Both the position numbers and the translations under genes were made by a program. DNA of 64,000 nt from Psychrobacter immobilis (GTDB taxonomy: Bacteria; Pseudomonadota; Gammaproteobacteria; Pseudomonadales; Moraxellaceae), in assembly GCF_904846175.1 (NCBI RefSeq), contig NZ_CAJGZM010000003.1, forward strand, positions 124,001 through 188,000. The letters run 5' to 3'. The first letter of the stretch is position 1. Each line of letters starts with the position of its first letter. Below are positions 63,054-64,000 of this stretch, in pieces. The notes beneath the pieces are model-generated. The model ran no database searches. It had not been told where the DNA came from and worked only from the letters and a program-made list of their open reading frames with translations.

Positions 63054-63698
63054 ATGTCTGATGCTATCTACACTGCTGATTGTGATGATGTTCATGATTC
63101 TATAATGCATACATCACCAGTCTATAAACTTAACGAGCGCTTTATTGTTCAGCGTGCGCATAAAGAAGGCTTGCCAGAAATTTTAGCGATTTATAATCAA
63201 AGTATCGCCGGCAAGCAAGCAACCGCTAATCTAACGCCTGTCAGTTGTGAAGAGCGTCAGGATTGGTTCAATGAGCATGTAAATAGTGCCACGCGACCTA
63301 TTTATATTGTTCGCGTTGCTAGAGAATCAGAAACTATAGGCGTTATAGGTGAGGCGCAAACATTATCGCCAATCGTCGCCTGGGGCAGTTTTAGTGATTT
63401 ATATGCACGACCGGCTTATCATATCAGCACTGAGATTAGTATCTACTTGCATCAAGATTACCATGGCCAAGGATTGGGTAGCTTATTGACACGCTGGATG
63501 CTGACGCAAGCGCCGAGCTTAGGTATTCATAACGTGGTGGCGCTTATCTTTGCGCATAATCAGCCAAGCTTAGGATTGTTCCGTAAGCTTGGCTTTGAGC
63601 AATGGGGCTATATGCCAAAAGTGTGCGATATGCAGGGGTTTATCGCGGATGTGGTGATGCTTGGTAAAGCGATGATGGTAGCTAATAATGACAAATAA
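63054..63698 (+). CDS. GNAT N-acetyltransferase, phosphinothricin-acetyltransferase-like
   Basis: 214 residues from ATG 63054, with GGAAAAG upstream; open frame begins at 63033. A-domain EISIYLHQDYHGQGLGSLLTRWML gives the acetyl-CoA site (QGLGSLL), and NQPSLGLFRKLGFEQWGYMP the end. The extra N-terminal 40 residues are unusual. Substrate unknown. Confidence 0.87.
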   Translation: MSDAIYTADCDDVHDSIMHTSPVYKLNERFIVQRAHKEGLPEILAIYNQSIAGKQATANLTPVSCEERQDWFNEHVNSATRPIYIVRVARESETIGVIGEAQTLSPIVAWGSFSDLYARPAYHISTEISIYLHQDYHGQGLGSLLTRWMLTQAPSLGIHNVVALIFAHNQPSLGLFRKLGFEQWGYMPKVCDMQGFIADVVMLGKAMMVANNDK

Positions 63699-63750
63699 GA
63701 CAGCTAATAATGCCAAATGAAGGAATTTTAGATAATAGCATTTAGATTTC

Positions 63751-64000
63751 TTATCCTAAAATCTTCCATTTTCCGTCTATCTTTTGTAGCTCATAAGTCA
63801 ATGACGCCGGTTCACTTTGCCCTCTTAGCATCAACTCGCCAGTGATGGTAGCATGGGTTTTATTATCGCTGTATTTGGTATCAGTAAAAGTAACACCGTC
63901 AACCGTTTGCTGGAAAGCCGATTGGGTTTTGGCAAGCTCTTCCTCGAAGTTCGCCATATCTACTTTATAATAAGTAGCGGCTTGTTTGGCGTCGCCATAA
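63751..64000 (-). CDS. Partial small protein, DUF4878/NTF2-like (5' end beyond window)
   Basis: Only the last 83 codons are present. The frame stays open through the window edge (YGDAKQAATYYKVD precedes the first ATG), so the apparent start at 63957 is internal. The sequence has NTF2-like features: KTHATITGELMLRGQSEPASLTYELQKIDGKWKILG ends with the GxWKI pattern of DUF4878-type lipoproteins. Confidence 0.75.
   Translation of the reverse strand, partial: YGDAKQAATYYKVDMANFEEELAKTQSAFQQTVDGVTFTDTKYSDNKTHATITGELMLRGQSEPASLTYELQKIDGKWKILG

Overview
The window looks like chromosomal DNA of a Psychrobacter-like gammaproteobacterium (Moraxellaceae). The inference rests on moderate-to-low GC, the content and order of housekeeping genes (minCDE, glyQS, zapA/UPF0149, miaB, mdh, ribF), a cluster of imelysin, DUF1111 and DUF1513 genes, and proteins that read like Psychrobacter/Acinetobacter versions. 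I see no phage, insertion sequence, CRISPR array or rRNA. There is one tRNA, tRNA-Gly(GCC).

Layout. 0-5 kb: minE, minD and a detached minC, a membrane protein with a voltage-sensor-like segment, and a PlsC-type acyltransferase. 5.4-13.4 kb: an OmpA-like lipoprotein, then an iron-associated envelope cluster of two imelysin lipoproteins, a c-type cytochrome-like DUF1111 lipoprotein and an unusually long DUF1513 protein. Two good Fur-box candidates flank the first imelysin gene. A YgjP-type metallopeptidase ends the run. 13.4-25.2 kb: a thiol and peroxide defence region. It holds a TPMT-like methyltransferase, an HD-domain protein, oxyR, ahpC, a DUF465 protein, ahpF and a GST. Then come two DUF442 phosphatase-fold proteins, a SulP transporter, a BigR-like regulator, a persulfide dioxygenase, a DUF2892 protein and trxC. 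25.2-28.8 kb: a tail-anchored J protein, a small lipoprotein, SirB2, BolA, an M48 lipoprotein protease and the tRNA. 29-40.4 kb: SDRs, an MBL-fold hydrolase with altered metal motif, a LysR regulator, YceI, DoxX, an FMN reductase, a DUF1275 protein, two pirins, a nitroreductase and an Mpo1-like protein. The doxX and pirin promoters share one ungapped block of about 82 bp. 40.5-47.3 kb: PnuC and a NadR-like protein (NAD salvage), PspC, glyQS. 47.4-52.2 kb: zapA with a coiled-coil partner, UPF0149, a deaminase, argE and a LysE exporter. 52.4-64 kb: a YejM/PbgA-like sulfatase-fold membrane protein, miaB, a lytic transglycosylase, an RNase T2-like protein lacking both catalytic histidines, mdh, DUF2789, ribF, a GNAT, and the 3' part of a small protein cut by the window edge.

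How the genes fit together. Peroxide sensing and removal (OxyR, AhpC, AhpF) lies next to reactive-sulfur handling (BigR, persulfide dioxygenase, DUF442, SulP, TrxC). Electrophile or redox-stress functions (DoxX, FMN reductase, pirins, nitroreductase) follow and seem tied together by a shared operator. The items most worth a second look are this shared promoter element, the motif-degenerate nucleotidyltransferase half of the NadR-like protein, the catalytically dead RNase T2-like protein, the split Blh/BigR cluster, the overlapping terminator, Fur box and promoter at 7967-8047, and a 23-bp perfect palindrome before the MBL-SDR operon. I see no wholly new multi-gene system. All family assignments come from reading motifs; no database search was run.
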